64,000 nucleotides of DNA, from the NCBI GenBank assembly GCA_030737835.1, contig JAUJYN010000046.1, positions 482,592 to 546,591 of the forward strand, read 5' to 3'. Shown here one piece after another: positions 49,201 to 59,538 of the stretch. This DNA comes from Acorus gramineus. Taxonomy: Eukaryota > Streptophyta > Magnoliopsida > Acorales > Acoraceae. Below the pieces are notes generated by a model that saw only the letters and a program-made list of their open reading frames with translations, did not search any database and was not told where the DNA came from. Positions within the stretch are counted from its first letter, which is position 1, and each line of letters begins with the position of its first letter. Position numbers and translations under genes: made by a program.

Positions 49201-49680
49201 AGAGGGCTACCCAAGTCATCGTCGTCAGGGGCTTACCTTTGGGTTTTGGCGACCATATTTTTCAGAAGGTGTCCTGGTTTAGGGGCACCCTCTGTTTCGA
49301 CGTTCGGGGCAAGCTGAGTTGCTCTTTAATGGGACCTTTTCTCGTCATTGAGTGGATTGGGGAGGTGGCTTATCATGTAGCCTTTCCCCCACAGCTGGTT
49401 CATGCCCACGACGTCGTCCTTGTCCCATGGCCGAGGCGTTATGTCCACGATCCTGCTCAGTCTTTCTGTTCGACCGCCTCATCCTCGAGGTGGATTTGTC
49501 GCTCGTGGAGCAGTGGATTGAGGTCGGGGACAAGCATGAGAAGAGGCTCCACGCTAAGACTGTTCCTTTGATTATAGTGTGTTAGTAGCGCCAGTCCGGT
49601 GCGAAGACCACTTGGGAGCAAAGGTCTAAGCATGATACTTTCGGTCTTCCCTTTTGGGTTTCCTTAAATTTCGAGGACTA
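46205..49680 (+). pseudogene. Scrambled gag-pol of element P
   Basis: Gag opens with ATG 46205 (MPPRGGRRGLGPSRP), closely like B1, and decays by about 46620. Then come pieces that are not internal sequence: A-type LTR sequence at about 46625-47060 and B/P-type LTR sequence at about 47100-47225. The late RT segment ([15 protein letters not shown]...[13 protein letters not shown], 47258-47480) comes before the early RT segment ([11 protein letters not shown] near 48260), reversing the natural order. Integrase pieces follow (QSIEIPQWT 48600, AVWVIIDRLTKSA 48690) and a C-terminal part (LSLVEQWIEVGDKHEKRL, about 49500). There are many stops and shifts, so no protein function is possible. Confidence 0.85.
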
Positions 49681-49685
49681 AATTT

Positions 49686-49701
49686 CCTAAGGGGGGAAGA
49701 A
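49686..49701 (+). other. Polypurine tract of element P
   Basis: CCTAAGGGGGGAAGAA directly before the 3' LTR start TGTTGTGTCTG. Confidence 0.85.
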
Positions 49702-50521
49702 TGTTGTGTCTGTGTCATTTGGAGCGCTCTGTTTGAAGATTTGGGTACATAATTTTTTTTTCCTAAGTTATGTATTCCTGATTTGGCTTTTGGATTTGAT
49801 TTTGTTAAAATCCAAGATGAAAGGGTTTAAATATGAGTTTACTATGAGATGTCCAGTTTTGAGTTAGCTTTCGCACAGAAGTGGAATTAGATCAACTGGA
49901 TTCTTGTAGTAAAAGTTATGGGTATTTTTCCAAGTATACCCCGGGGATGGAAATTCTGGCAGCAGCCCTGCTCGATGTTTAGCTCTAATTTCGGATTAGC
50001 TAGAGGGATTATCTGATCATGGCATAAACATGAAAGTTGTAGATAATCTTCTTAGCTTTCCATCGGTCTTGGAATCAAGCAATTCGGAGCTGTATCGGGG
50101 AAGTTATGGCTGTTCCAGTGAAGCTTGCGCAGAATTTCTAGTCGGAGGGCGACTTAGTAAATTTTCCTTAGATATTTGCATAAATATCTTCTCTCTCTCT
50201 CCCCTCCCAAATCACCTCGTCGAAAACCATTCTTTTGGCCCTCTCTTTCTCTCATTCATGCCCACCAAGTGTTTGATAAAATGATTCAATGAGAAGATGA
50301 GAAGGAGGTGGTGGAGGAAGAAGAGGTTTGTGCTTGTGTGTTGTTGATGTTGTTTGTTCTCCCCTATCTCAAGCTCCCTTTCCATGGATCTCCCCCCCCT
50401 GTTTTGCTGCCATGAGAGGGCTGAGGAGAGGCCGAGGAGAGGTGGTGGTGGTGGTGGTTCCGGTGGCGGCGTTTCGGTGCGCGAAGGGCCCCGAACCTCC
50501 CCCTTTCTTTTCCCTCCCAAG

Positions 50522-51292
50522 GTGAGCTCCTCCCCTCCTTTTTCTTGGTTTTCTTGGCTTAAAGGGGTGTTGGGAAGGTCATGCATGTTGGGTAGGTGTG
50601 TTAGGGAGTGTGTGAGGGGTTGGGGAGGGTTAAAAAGAGGTTAGAGTGGGCTGGGCGCGCGCTGGGCGCGGTCTGCGCGCGTGCGCGCGCAGTCGGGCGC
50701 TGGCGGGCGCAGACGCGCGCGGGCACGTGCGCGCGCGAGTGCGCGGGTGCGCGCGGGTGCTGGCGCGAGCGGGGGTGCGCGCGGGAGTGCGCGGGGGCGC
50801 GCGGGCGCGCGCGCGCGCGGCAGTGCGCCTGGGCAGTGCGCCTGGGCGCTGGGCAGGGAACCAGTGCGCGCGCGCGCGTGCATGCGCGTGCGTGCGCGTG
50901 CTGGGGCGTGCTGGGGCATGCTGGGGCGTGCTGGGGCAGTGCGCGGGGTGCTGCGCGAGGAGCGAGGGCTGGACGCGCGGTGCGCGTGGGCGCGCGCGAG
51001 CGTGCGCGTGCGTGCGGGTGCGCGTCTGGGCGCGCGGGCAGGCGCGCGGCAGTGCGCCGATGGTGCCGGGGTGTGTGCGTGCGTGCGCATTCGTGCGTGC
51101 GCATGCGGGGGGCCATGCGAATGGCTGCCCGAGGGTTCGGGTAGGTGTCGGGGCACTCGGACTCGCGTGCGTACGCGCGTGCTCGCATGCGTGCGAGCCC
51201 GTATGCATGCTTATCCGAGTTTTGGGTATTTCTGTGCATTTCTATGTATAAATTGTGTGGTTTCTCACCCAGTTGATTACCCTATCTTGCAG
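50522..51292 (+). other. Predicted LTR leader intron containing the GC-rich tract
   Basis: Donor CCCAAG/GTGAGC at 50521/50522. Acceptor CTATCTTGCAG ends at 51292. The ~0.77-kb interval is mostly alternating purine-pyrimidine CG/TG/CA sequence. The same pair of sites is found in the P 5' LTR (43658-44425), S4 (54310-54980) and A1 (17621 down to 16922). Splicing itself is inferred. Confidence 0.45.
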
Positions 51293-51328
51293 ATCTTGAC
51301 GGACGGTCGCGCGACGACCCGATCTCCG
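51293..51328 (+). other. Predicted 36-nt micro-exon in the LTR
   Basis: Begins ATCTTGACGGACGGTCGCGC and ends in CTCCG before the donor GTGAGTGGG. Equivalent 36-nt intervals lie at 44426-44461, 54981-55016, 30145-30110 (minus) and 42566-42531 (minus). Subfamily A has 39 nt instead: 16921-16883, 24173-24135 and 56620-56582 (all minus). Frame 1 has no stop in any copy read. Confidence 0.45.
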
Positions 51329-53526
51329 GTGAGTGGGATAATCCAACCCAGTAGAGAGTTGTTATACGCACTTGGGCGTATACCGACCTCTCCTGGGGCA
51401 CCAGGGATGAATATTGACATGTTGTAATGTGTATATCATGCGAGCATGATTTAATTGTAGAATGCATGTTACCCTAGACTTTGCATGTTAGGGACTTGCA
51501 CCCTTAGGATATGGGTATGAGCCATGCACCATGTCCCCTGTTTCCATGTTAGGAAGCCCGACCGATGAATGTGCCCTACTAGTTTATTTATTAAATTAAA
51601 TGCTAGTAAATGTTAATTGCATGTTATAGTGAATATTATAGGGGAGGGGCCTTGCGAGGACAGCGGTGAGACCCGGGATAGGGTACACCGTGTTCCTTGT
51701 TTGGTTGTCGGGGCGTCCTATAACGGGAACTCACGCTGCCCTCCCGAGTTTCTTTCCCCCAATGATATTCCACCCTTGTTATAACTTTATGCATGTTCCC
51801 CGCATCTTAGTTATGCGCCCTGGTGGTGTTCTGAGGAATTCAGGACACTAGAGTTGTTAGGATGTGCTGTCTGCGGATCCGAGTGGATCATATGCGATGG
51901 ATAGGCTGTTCTGTTCCCTTCGTTGGATCCGTGTAGAGACTACCTCAGCGTTAGACAGGTCGTCCCGTGCAGGGGCTCCCATTAGTAGGCGCCTCCTGAT
52001 TTGGTAGAAGGACTGTGCTGAACGTGGGAGTGGCCAAACGACCTACGGAGTGAGGAGAGACTATCGGTGGACCAAGGGTGACCAACAGCCTAGTCAGTCC
52101 CAAGAGCCTAGGTCACCTGTTGAGGGTGAGGGTATGGTGGGCCGGCGATGTGGCGACCCACTGGATAGTAAGTCCCAATATCCTTGGTCACCCATTGAGG
52201 GTGAGGGTGAGGGTGTAGCGGGTTGGCTGAAGCGACCCGCTGGTTTTGTGTAGTAAGTCCCAATATCCTTGGTCACCCATTGAGGGTGAGGGTGAGGGTG
52301 TAGCGGGTTGGCGGTAGCGACCCGCTGGTTTTGTGCAGTTAGTCCCAATATCCTTGGTCACCCATTAGGGTGAGGGTGAGGGTGTAGTGGGTTGGCGGTA
52401 GCGACCCACTAGGTTGCGGAATTGTTATCTTTTGCGGTTTTGGTAATGAGATTGTGGATGGTAAGGATTTCCTGGTTCTGGTCAATATTGTCTGTGATGC
52501 ATGGGTTGTGCCGTTCACTGAGCGTGTGGCTCACCCCTCGCACAATATTTTTCTTCAGTGTCATCTGAGTCGGATCTGGAGGAGGAGCTCCCCGAGGGAC
52601 TTCATCAGTAGCGGAGTAGCGCCACGTCCCGCGAGTTTCAGAGGCTATCAGCATCCCTTGAGCTTGTATGTATTATTTTCCGTGCTTGGGCACGCGTTTG
52701 TGTTGTATTTGGATGTCTTTGTATGTATATTGGCTCTCACAGGACATGTGATTATGTATGGAGTCTGTAGTGTGTTTTAATTACAGATTCAGTCTTAGCT
52801 TCCGCATTTGGTGTATATATCATGTCAGCCCTGCTTTTATTGTCTGTGTGTCATTCTGGTTGCTTGTGTATGATATATTATTGACCTCCTGTGTAGATTC
52901 TGATATTTTATATACACTTGCCGCGTACCGGGGACCCCGGGGCGTGACAGGTTTGACCTAGGTCAACTCAACCACACAAAAGGACAAAAGATGTTGACCA
53001 AGTCATGAGCCCACTTTGACCGAGTCAACTCTCCCAATGACTTCTCGCTCTGTCAAAACCCGGATACGCCGCGGAACTGCAAAATTCTGAAACGTACCGG
53101 AATTCGATGAAATTTTCGTGAGTGGCTTAGAATGGCACCAGGACACATAATATGCAGTTTGATTTTCAATCGGAGTCCTCTAGCTCAGGACGATAGCTAA
53201 CAGTCCAAAATTTTACGGTTCCGATCGAAAAATGAAAATATTTCAAAAACTGCCAAAATGCTCCAATGGTTACCAACATGCCAAAAAGTGACACATATAT
53301 AACAAGAACAGCCTACCCACACGCATGCGATCCTCTTGGATCCGTCGACAATGCTTCCTAACATTTCTAATGTCATGAATTCTCAAGAATTCCTCCAGGA
53401 CGCATAACCAAGATGCAGGGAAACATATATTATAACCACAAGGTTATAATATTCTCTAATGCATGCTTACAACAATATAATCACATAATCCTATCTTGAT
53501 TTAAATAAATTAAACTAAATGGGAAC

Positions 53527-56249
53527 TGTTATATATGTGTCACTTTTTGCCTTTTGGTCACCGTTGGAGCACTCTAATAGTTTTTTAACTTTTTCTTTTT
53601 TCGACCGGAACTGCTAAAATTTTGGACTTTTGGATATCATCATGAGCTTGAGAACTCCGATTGAAAATCTAACTGCATATTATGTATCCTGGTGCCATTT
53701 CAAGCCACTCACAAAAATTTCATCGAATTCCGGTAACGTTTCAGAATTTCACAGTTTCGAATCGTATCCGGGTTTTGACCAAGCGAAAAGTCATTAAATG
53801 ACTTTTACCAAGTCAAGTTTGACCCTTGACTTGGTCAAAATCTTTTGTTTTCTAGTGTGGTTGGGTTGACTAAGGTCAAAGTGCACCTAAACCTAACTTA
53901 ACCTAATTAATTTCTAAGTGTAAGTGGTGAGTGTGTGTGTGTGGTGTGTGTGTGTGGCTTTAAGTGATGTCCACGCCCAAGAATAGTGCCCCCTCTATTC
54001 ATCTTCTTCCCCATCTCTCTCAAGCTCTCAAAACCTCTCATCCCCTCTCTTTATTTCTCACTTTTGATCTAGTATAGGTGGTCAAAAAGAGAAACCATAG
54101 AAGAAGAAAAGGAAGGTATTGTCCCGATCTACCTTTCCATGGTTTCATTTTCGATTTCCCCCTTGTGAGACCTCCTCTCATGGCACCTTTTCTCCTCTGT
54201 TTTCAGCCCCTCTTAGGCTGAGAAGAGGTCTTGGTAGTGGTGGCTTTGGTGGTGGCAAATCGGTGCGCGAAGAGCACCCGAAGATCCCTCCTTTCCTTTC
54301 CTCCCTTGGGTAAGCTTTCCTCCCCTCCCTATTTCTTGTTTAGATGGTTGTTTAGGAGGTGAAATGGGGTATGCAAGGTGTGCATGAGTGTTTGGGGTGT
54401 GGGAGGGCTGAGGGAGGTGGTGGGGTTGGCTCGGGCGCGCGTGCGGGGTCATCCGCGCGCGTGCGCGCGAGTCTGCGCGCGCAGGCAGAGCAGGCGCGCG
54501 CAGTCGGGGGCGCTGGGGGAGTGCGCGCGTACGCGCGGGCGCACGGGCGTGCACGCGGAGCATGCACGCGGAGCGCTACGCAGGGGCGCAGTGCATGCGG
54601 TGCGCGCAGGGGTGCGCGCGGGGCGTTGCGCAGGGGCGCAGTGCGTGCGGTTAGGCGCTGGCTGGACGCGCGGTGCGCGCGGGCGCGCGCGTAGGAATGC
54701 ACACGAGCGTGCGGCGTGTCTGGGCGAGCTGGCAGAGGGGCGGCAGCGCGCCTGGGCGCGCGGGCTGGGGTGCGGCAGTGCTCCTGGGGCGCGGGGGTGC
54801 GCGCGTGCGTGCGCACCCATGCGTGTGCGTGCGGGTGGCCGTGCGCATGGCTGCCCGGGGCACTCGGACTCGTGTGTGTACGGGCCCGTATGCATGCTTG
54901 TCCGAGTGTTGGGTATTTCTAGCATATTTCTTGTGTATTTGTGTATTTTACTCACCATTTTGGTTTCCCATGTCTTGCAGATCTTGACGGGCGGTCACGC
55001 GACGACCCGGGTATTGGTGAGTGGGACAATCCAACCCAGTAGGGAGGAGTTCGATGCACGTAGGCGTGCATTGCCCTCCCCTGGGGCACCATAGTTGCAT
55101 ATTAGCTATTATTAAATATAAACTGTGGTATGCATGATCATTATGTTGCATCGATGCCCCCTTAGACTTTGTATGCTAGGGATAAGCACCCTTATATTAT
55201 GTATGAGACCTACGCATCCTGATACCATGTTATCATGCTAGGAAAGCCTCAACCTACGCATGTTTCCCATTTAGTTTAATTCATTTAAATCAAATGTGAG
55301 CTTATGGTTATTAGCATGCCTTAGAGAATATTATAACCTCGTTGTTATAATATGTGTCTCCCCGCATCTTAGTTATGCGCCCTGGAGGAATTCTGAAGAA
55401 TTCATGACATTTGTAGAGTTGCAATCGGTGTCGGCGGATCCAAGAGGATCGTATCCGTGTGGGTAGACTGTTCTCTTCCCTTCGTTGGATCCGTGTAGGG
55501 ACTCCTCAGCGTTAGACAGAATGTCCTGACAGAGGGCTCCCATCTGTAGGTACCTCCGATGCGTCGGACTGTGCTGATCGTGGGAGTAGACCAGGCAAGC
55601 TATGGTGTGGAGGAGAGGCTATTAGTGGGCCAAGGGCGATTAACAGCCTAGTCAGTCCCAAAAGACCATGTTGCCCTTGAGAGTGAGGGTGAGGGTGGGG
55701 TGGGTCAGCGAGGTAGCGACCCACTGGATTGTGTAGTTACTGCCACTTAGAGGCTGTAAATTGTTTAAGGTTAATATGAATTGTGATGCATGGGTTGTGC
55801 TATTCACTGAGCGTGTGGCTCACCCCTCGCATATATTTTTCTCTAGTTATATCTGAGTTGGATCTGAAGGAGGAGCTCCCCGAGGCGCATCAGCAGTAGC
55901 GGAGCAGCGTCACGCTCCGAGTGTGAGAGGCCATTCAGCGTCCCCCCCCCTTTTGATTGTATGTATTGTATTCCGTGCTTGGGCACATGTTTGTATTACA
56001 TTTGGATGTCTTTGTATATATATTGGCTCTCACAGGACAATTGATTATGTATCGAGTCTGTAATGTGTCTTTGAATTACAGATTCAGTCTTTAGCTTCGG
56101 CTATTTGTGTATATATTATGTCAGCCTCATTATTGTCTGTATTGTCATTGTTGATGTTGTTTAGAGTATATTATTGACCTCCCGTTTAGACTGCTGATAT
56201 CATATATACCATTGCCGCGCCTCGGGGACGGCCGCCCTGGGGTGTGACA
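53527..56249 (+). mobile_element. Tekay-type solo LTR S4
   Basis: A 2723-bp LTR from TGTTATATATGTGTCAC to ...GGGGTGTGACA with a perfect TSD GGAAC (53522-53526 and 56250-56254), inserted in A3. Its U3 is of B type with a dense W-box cluster. It has a donor TTGG/GTAAGC (54310), a GC tract (about 54430-54900), a 36-nt micro-exon (54981-55016) and a donor TTG/GTGAGTGGG. The segment with CTCGTTGTTATAATAT (about 55337) resembles subfamily A. It has no internal region, hence a solo LTR. Confidence 0.92.
53774..53880 (+). promoter_or_regulatory. W-box cluster in the U3 of S4
   Basis: Seven TTGAC/GTCAA cores, at about 53774, 53812, 53820, 53826, 53833, 53865 and 53875. WRKY factors bind TTGAC(C/T). 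The homologous U3 of B5 (62465-62567) has six and the B2 remnant (52950-53060) several. B1 has lost this segment. Confidence 0.5.
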
Positions 56250-58218
56250 GGAACATGCATAGGTCGAGGCTTTCGTAGCATGAAAACATGGTATCAGGAT
56301 GCATAGGCCTCTATCCTCAACATTAGGGTGCATATTCCTAGCATACAAAGTCTAAGGTGGCATGGATACATCATATTAATCATGCATAGATCAAGGCTTT
56401 TAAGTACAGGACATGGTGTCCAGGCATGTACGGGCCTCTATACACGATACATGGATGTATATCCCTAGCATGCAAATATCTACATATTAGTAAGGGGGCC
56501 CCATCGATGCGCGACGCGCGTCTACGCGGGTCGAGCGCATCCCTAGAGAGGGGGGGGGGAGATTGGAATCGAACCACTCACCTTACGACCCGAGACCTCG
56601 CGCATCCCATCCGACGAGATCTGCAAGGTAGGGGCATCCAACTGGTGAGAACAACACAATTTACACAAAGAAAACATTAGAAATACCCAATACTCGGACA
56701 AGCATGCATACGGGCTCGCACGCATGCGAGCACGCACGTACGCACGCGAGTCCGAGTGCCCGACACCTACCCGAACCCTCGGGCAGCCACACGCATGGCC
56801 CCCCGCACGTGCACGCACGAATGCGCACGCACGCACGCACCCCAGCACCATCGGCGCACTGCCGCATGCTTGCCCGCGCCCCGAGACGCGCTGCCTCGCG
56901 CACGCTCGCGCGCGTCCGCGCGCATCGCGCGTCCAGCCCATGCGCCCCCGCGCAGCACCCCGCGCACGCCCCACCACGCGCATGCACGCGCACACACGCA
57001 CGCGCGCGCACTGGTCCCCAGCCCCGCACCCAGGCGCACTGCACCGCGCGCGCGCACGCTCACGCGCACGCGTGCACTCGCCCCCGTGTGCACTCGCGTG
57101 CACTCCCGCGCGCACCCCTGCTCGCGCCAGCACCCGCGCGCACCCACGCGCCCACTTTGCGCGCACCCGCTCACTCGCGCGCACGCACCCGGGCGCGTTT
57201 GCGCGCCCGACTGCGCCTGCCAGCGAGCCTGCGCGCGCACGCGCGCAGACAGCCTCCAACGCGCGCCCACCTTGCCCTAACCCCTTTTTAACCCTCCCCA
57301 ACCCCCTCACACACACCCCTAACCCTTATGCATAGCATGCATGACCTCCCTAACATCCCCTTAAGCCATGAAAACCAAGAAAAGAAGGGGAGGAGCTCAC
57401 CTTGGAGGGGGAACGAAAGGGGGAGGTTCGGGGGCCCTCGACGCACCCGCGACCACCTCAACCACCACCACCACCACCTCCACCTCCTCAGCCCCTCCTC
57501 AGCCTCCTCTTCAGCTGAAAATCAGGGGGGGAGATCATGAAAAGGCTTGAGAGAAGAGAAGATCAACAACACCACAACAAAACCTACACATGCTTCTTCA
57601 CCTTCTCCTTCACTTCTCTTTGAAACATTAAATCAAACACCTAGGGGGGGCTTGTGAAAGAGAGAAAGAGAGGCCAGCAGAGGTTGACGTGGGGATATGG
57701 GAGAGGATGAGAGAGAGGAGATATTTATGCCACAAATATCTAAGGAAGAGGGAAATGACCTAGTCGCCCTTTGACTAGAAATTCTGCGCATGCTTCACTG
57801 GAACAGCCATAACTTCCTCAATATAGCTCCGAATTGCACAATTCTAAGTCCGTTGGAAATCCAAGAGGATTATCTACAACTTTCATGTTTATGCCAAGAT
57901 CAAATAATCCCTCTAGCTAATCCGAAATTAGAGCTAAACATAGAACAGGGCTGCTGTCAGAATTTTCATCCCCGGGGTATACTTGATAAAATACCCATAA
58001 CTTTTGCTGTAGGAATCCAGTTGATCTAATTCCATTTCTGTGCGAAAGCTAACTCAAACTGGACATCTCATAATAAAATCATATTTAAACCTCTTCATCT
58101 TGGATTTTAACAAAATCAAATCCAAATACCAAATCAGGAATACATAACTTCTAGGAAAAAAATTATGTACCTAAATTTTCAATCAGAGTGCTCCAAATGA
58201 CACAGGCACAGCAAAATA

Positions 58219-58298
58219 TCTCTCTGTACTTCAATTCTCTTCTCTATATGTTTGTGCTCTTTGTTTATGTATTCTTATATTCCACTTAATTTACAACA
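58219..58298 (+). repeat. copia 3' LTR, right part
   Basis: Continuation of 39283-39467 after the A3 insertion; ends ...TTTACAACA. The five bases after it (TATTA) would be the TSD, but no partner was found. Confidence 0.7.
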
Positions 58299-58783
58299 TA
58301 TTAAAATTATAATTTTTTTTAAATTTAATGAGATTTGGGGATTATGTAATATGGATTATTTTTATTAATTTTAATTAATTTGTTTGAGAATGTTATATAT
58401 TAAATTTATAAAATATATTATCTATTTAAAATCTTAAGATAATAATAGGATAAGAATCTTGATTTAGGTTAAAAATGGATTTTAATAAACGTGTAAGGGT
58501 AAAAACATACAAAAAAGTTACATACATGATTGACAAGTTGAAAACACTCGTCGTTAGTATAATAGATAGATGCCTCCATTGCCATCCAGCAGCTATATAC
58601 CTAGTATATACCTCGTTAATTTTTGTTATACATTTACTAAAAATTGGCACTTTCAATTCGCTATGGAGTGAACACTTTTGCAGCAAAGTATACCTTTTAG
58701 ATGGTATTTATTATTTTTTAAAAATCAAAACATGTGCGGAATGTGAGTGGGATTATCCTTAATATTATTCTTTTTTGAAGTAT
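58299..58783. other. AT-rich spacer, nothing recognised
   Basis: About 485 bp without domain, repeat or RNA signature. A 95-codon ORF overlapping its right part has no recognisable family. Confidence 0.5.
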
Positions 58784-59430
58784 TGTGGGTGCCAATTTTC
58801 TGGCCCACCAAAGCGGGTCATATCTGGGTAGTCCAATACCCGACTGCACGGATCTGTGGCCCTATTGATCCGAACCTAACCAGACTCGGCCCATCGGCCC
58901 ACTCAAATCTGACAGCAGCATCCCTAGTTAGTATATTTTTAATGAATATTCCAGCAAGGATTATCGGCAGGGTTTTCCTTAATCTCCCAGATATACTCAT
59001 TTGATTTGGAATTATCACCATTTATTTCTCAAATCACAATCATATATCGCATATTCAAAATAATCATTGACTAATCCCTAAAATCCCAACAAAATATATA
59101 TCTTTGACCAGGATAAGCCAATAATTAATCAGCAAATCCCAAAGATATATATTTTGTTCCCTAGGAATTATGGATCTCCCCTCATTTGTCTGATGATGAG
59201 GATATGGCCACAGACTCTAGGGCAACCCAAAATAACATTATAAATAGGGAGCTAATTCTTTCTATGAAGCGATGTGAAACCTTTTTTCCAGTAACCCTAA
59301 ATGGCCATCATTATTGACTTGAACGTCGGAAGGTCTTTCGTAGGTCCCCACCTCCCTGTGTCTTTGAAGAACAAGAGGAAGGTTCACTGGAAGCGGGTGC
59401 CAGAAGTGGAGCGGAAGGAAGCGAGAGTGG
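58784..59430 (+). repeat. Tat-like LTR, probably solo (limits approximate)
   Basis: Begins near TGTGGGTGCCAATTTTCTGG, carries a TATA box (CATTATAAATAGGG, about 59237) and the late signature TTGACTTGAACGTCGGAAGG (about 59315), in the same order as the LTR at 20147-20870. No polypurine tract precedes it and no clear TSD was seen. Its right end abuts element C. Confidence 0.5.
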
Positions 59431-59435
59431 AGAGA

Positions 59436-59463
59436 TGTCACGCCCCAAGAGCGGCCATCCCCA
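59436..59463 (-). repeat. 28-bp inverted copy of an LTR 3' end
   Basis: Starts TGTCACGCCCCAAGAGCGGC. This is close to the reverse complement of the 3' end of the LTR of element C (61760-61790) and sits four bases before that LTR begins. Confidence 0.6.
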
Positions 59464-59467
59464 TAGG

Positions 59468-59504
59468 TGTTAAGTTTGTGTCATTTTGGAATTTATAATA
59501 TGGG

Positions 59505-59538
<34 letters not shown>

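Larger units (their letters stand above)
42875..52949 (+). mobile_element. Tekay-type element P, two long LTRs, scrambled interior
   Basis: Plus-strand element: 5' LTR (42875-46084, first ~45 nt lost), PBS (46091-46103), broken gag-pol (46205-49680), polypurine tract, 3' LTR (49702-52949, 3248 bp). The two LTRs look nearly identical, so the element is not very old, although its interior is heavily rearranged. It lies inside B2, which lies in A3, which lies in the copia LTR, making the fourth level of nesting. A deletion across the left junction removed the element's first bases and any TSD. Confidence 0.88.
49702..52949 (+). repeat. 3' LTR of element P (complete reference copy)
   Basis: Begins TGTTGTGTCTGTGTCATTTG as in A-type LTRs and ends ...CCCCGGGGCGTGACA as in B-type. 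GC tract about 50650-51205; (GGGTGA)n units at about 52120-52390; the conserved block CACTGAGCGTGTGGCTCA near 52518. Confidence 0.9.
41070..53304 (-). mobile_element. Tekay-type LTR, subfamily B, copy B2, disrupted by element P
   Basis: Canonical termini TGTCACGCCCC (41070) and ...CACATATATAACA (53304) in plus-strand reading. Left part 41070-42874, right part 52950-53304. The 36-nt micro-exon is at 42531-42566. About 1 kb of the middle is missing where element P sits. Flanks are GTACT and AGAAC, so there is no TSD, and A3 lacks about 20 bp here compared with other copies. It may be a solo LTR whose insertion site was later rearranged. Confidence 0.75.
39468..58213 (-). mobile_element. Tekay-type solo LTR, subfamily A, copy A3, split by nested insertions
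   Basis: A perfect TSD AAATA lies at 39463-39467 and 58214-58218. LTR pieces: 39468-41069, 53305-53526 and 56255-58213 (start TGTCACACCCC, end ...GGCACAGCA). It is interrupted by B2 (with P inside) and by S4. The 39-nt micro-exon is at 56582-56620, the GC tract at about 56700-57290, and a donor-like site near 57402. The left piece also holds a second copy of its terminal module (about 40730 onward). It has no internal region of its own, so it was a solo LTR before the later insertions. Confidence 0.88.
25654..58298 (+). mobile_element. Decayed Ty1/copia element, host of most nested insertions
   Basis: Pieces in order: pre-integrase and integrase end (26028-26660), RT start (about 28440-28664), RT/RNase H (38447-39100), polypurine tract (AAAGAGGGAG, about 39273-39282) and a 265-bp 3' LTR split by A3 (39283-39467 plus 58219-58298). 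The LTR has matching ends TGTTG...CAACA and a TATA box (CCTATAAATAGAG, about 39412). The element contains A2 near its left, an LTR-like insert (26818-28272), B1 and A3. The 5' LTR was not found, so the left limit is a minimum. Confidence 0.75.

Noticed and set aside
41065-53309. TSD for B2
   Set aside because: Flanks GTACT and AGAAC differ, so simple insertion is not supported.
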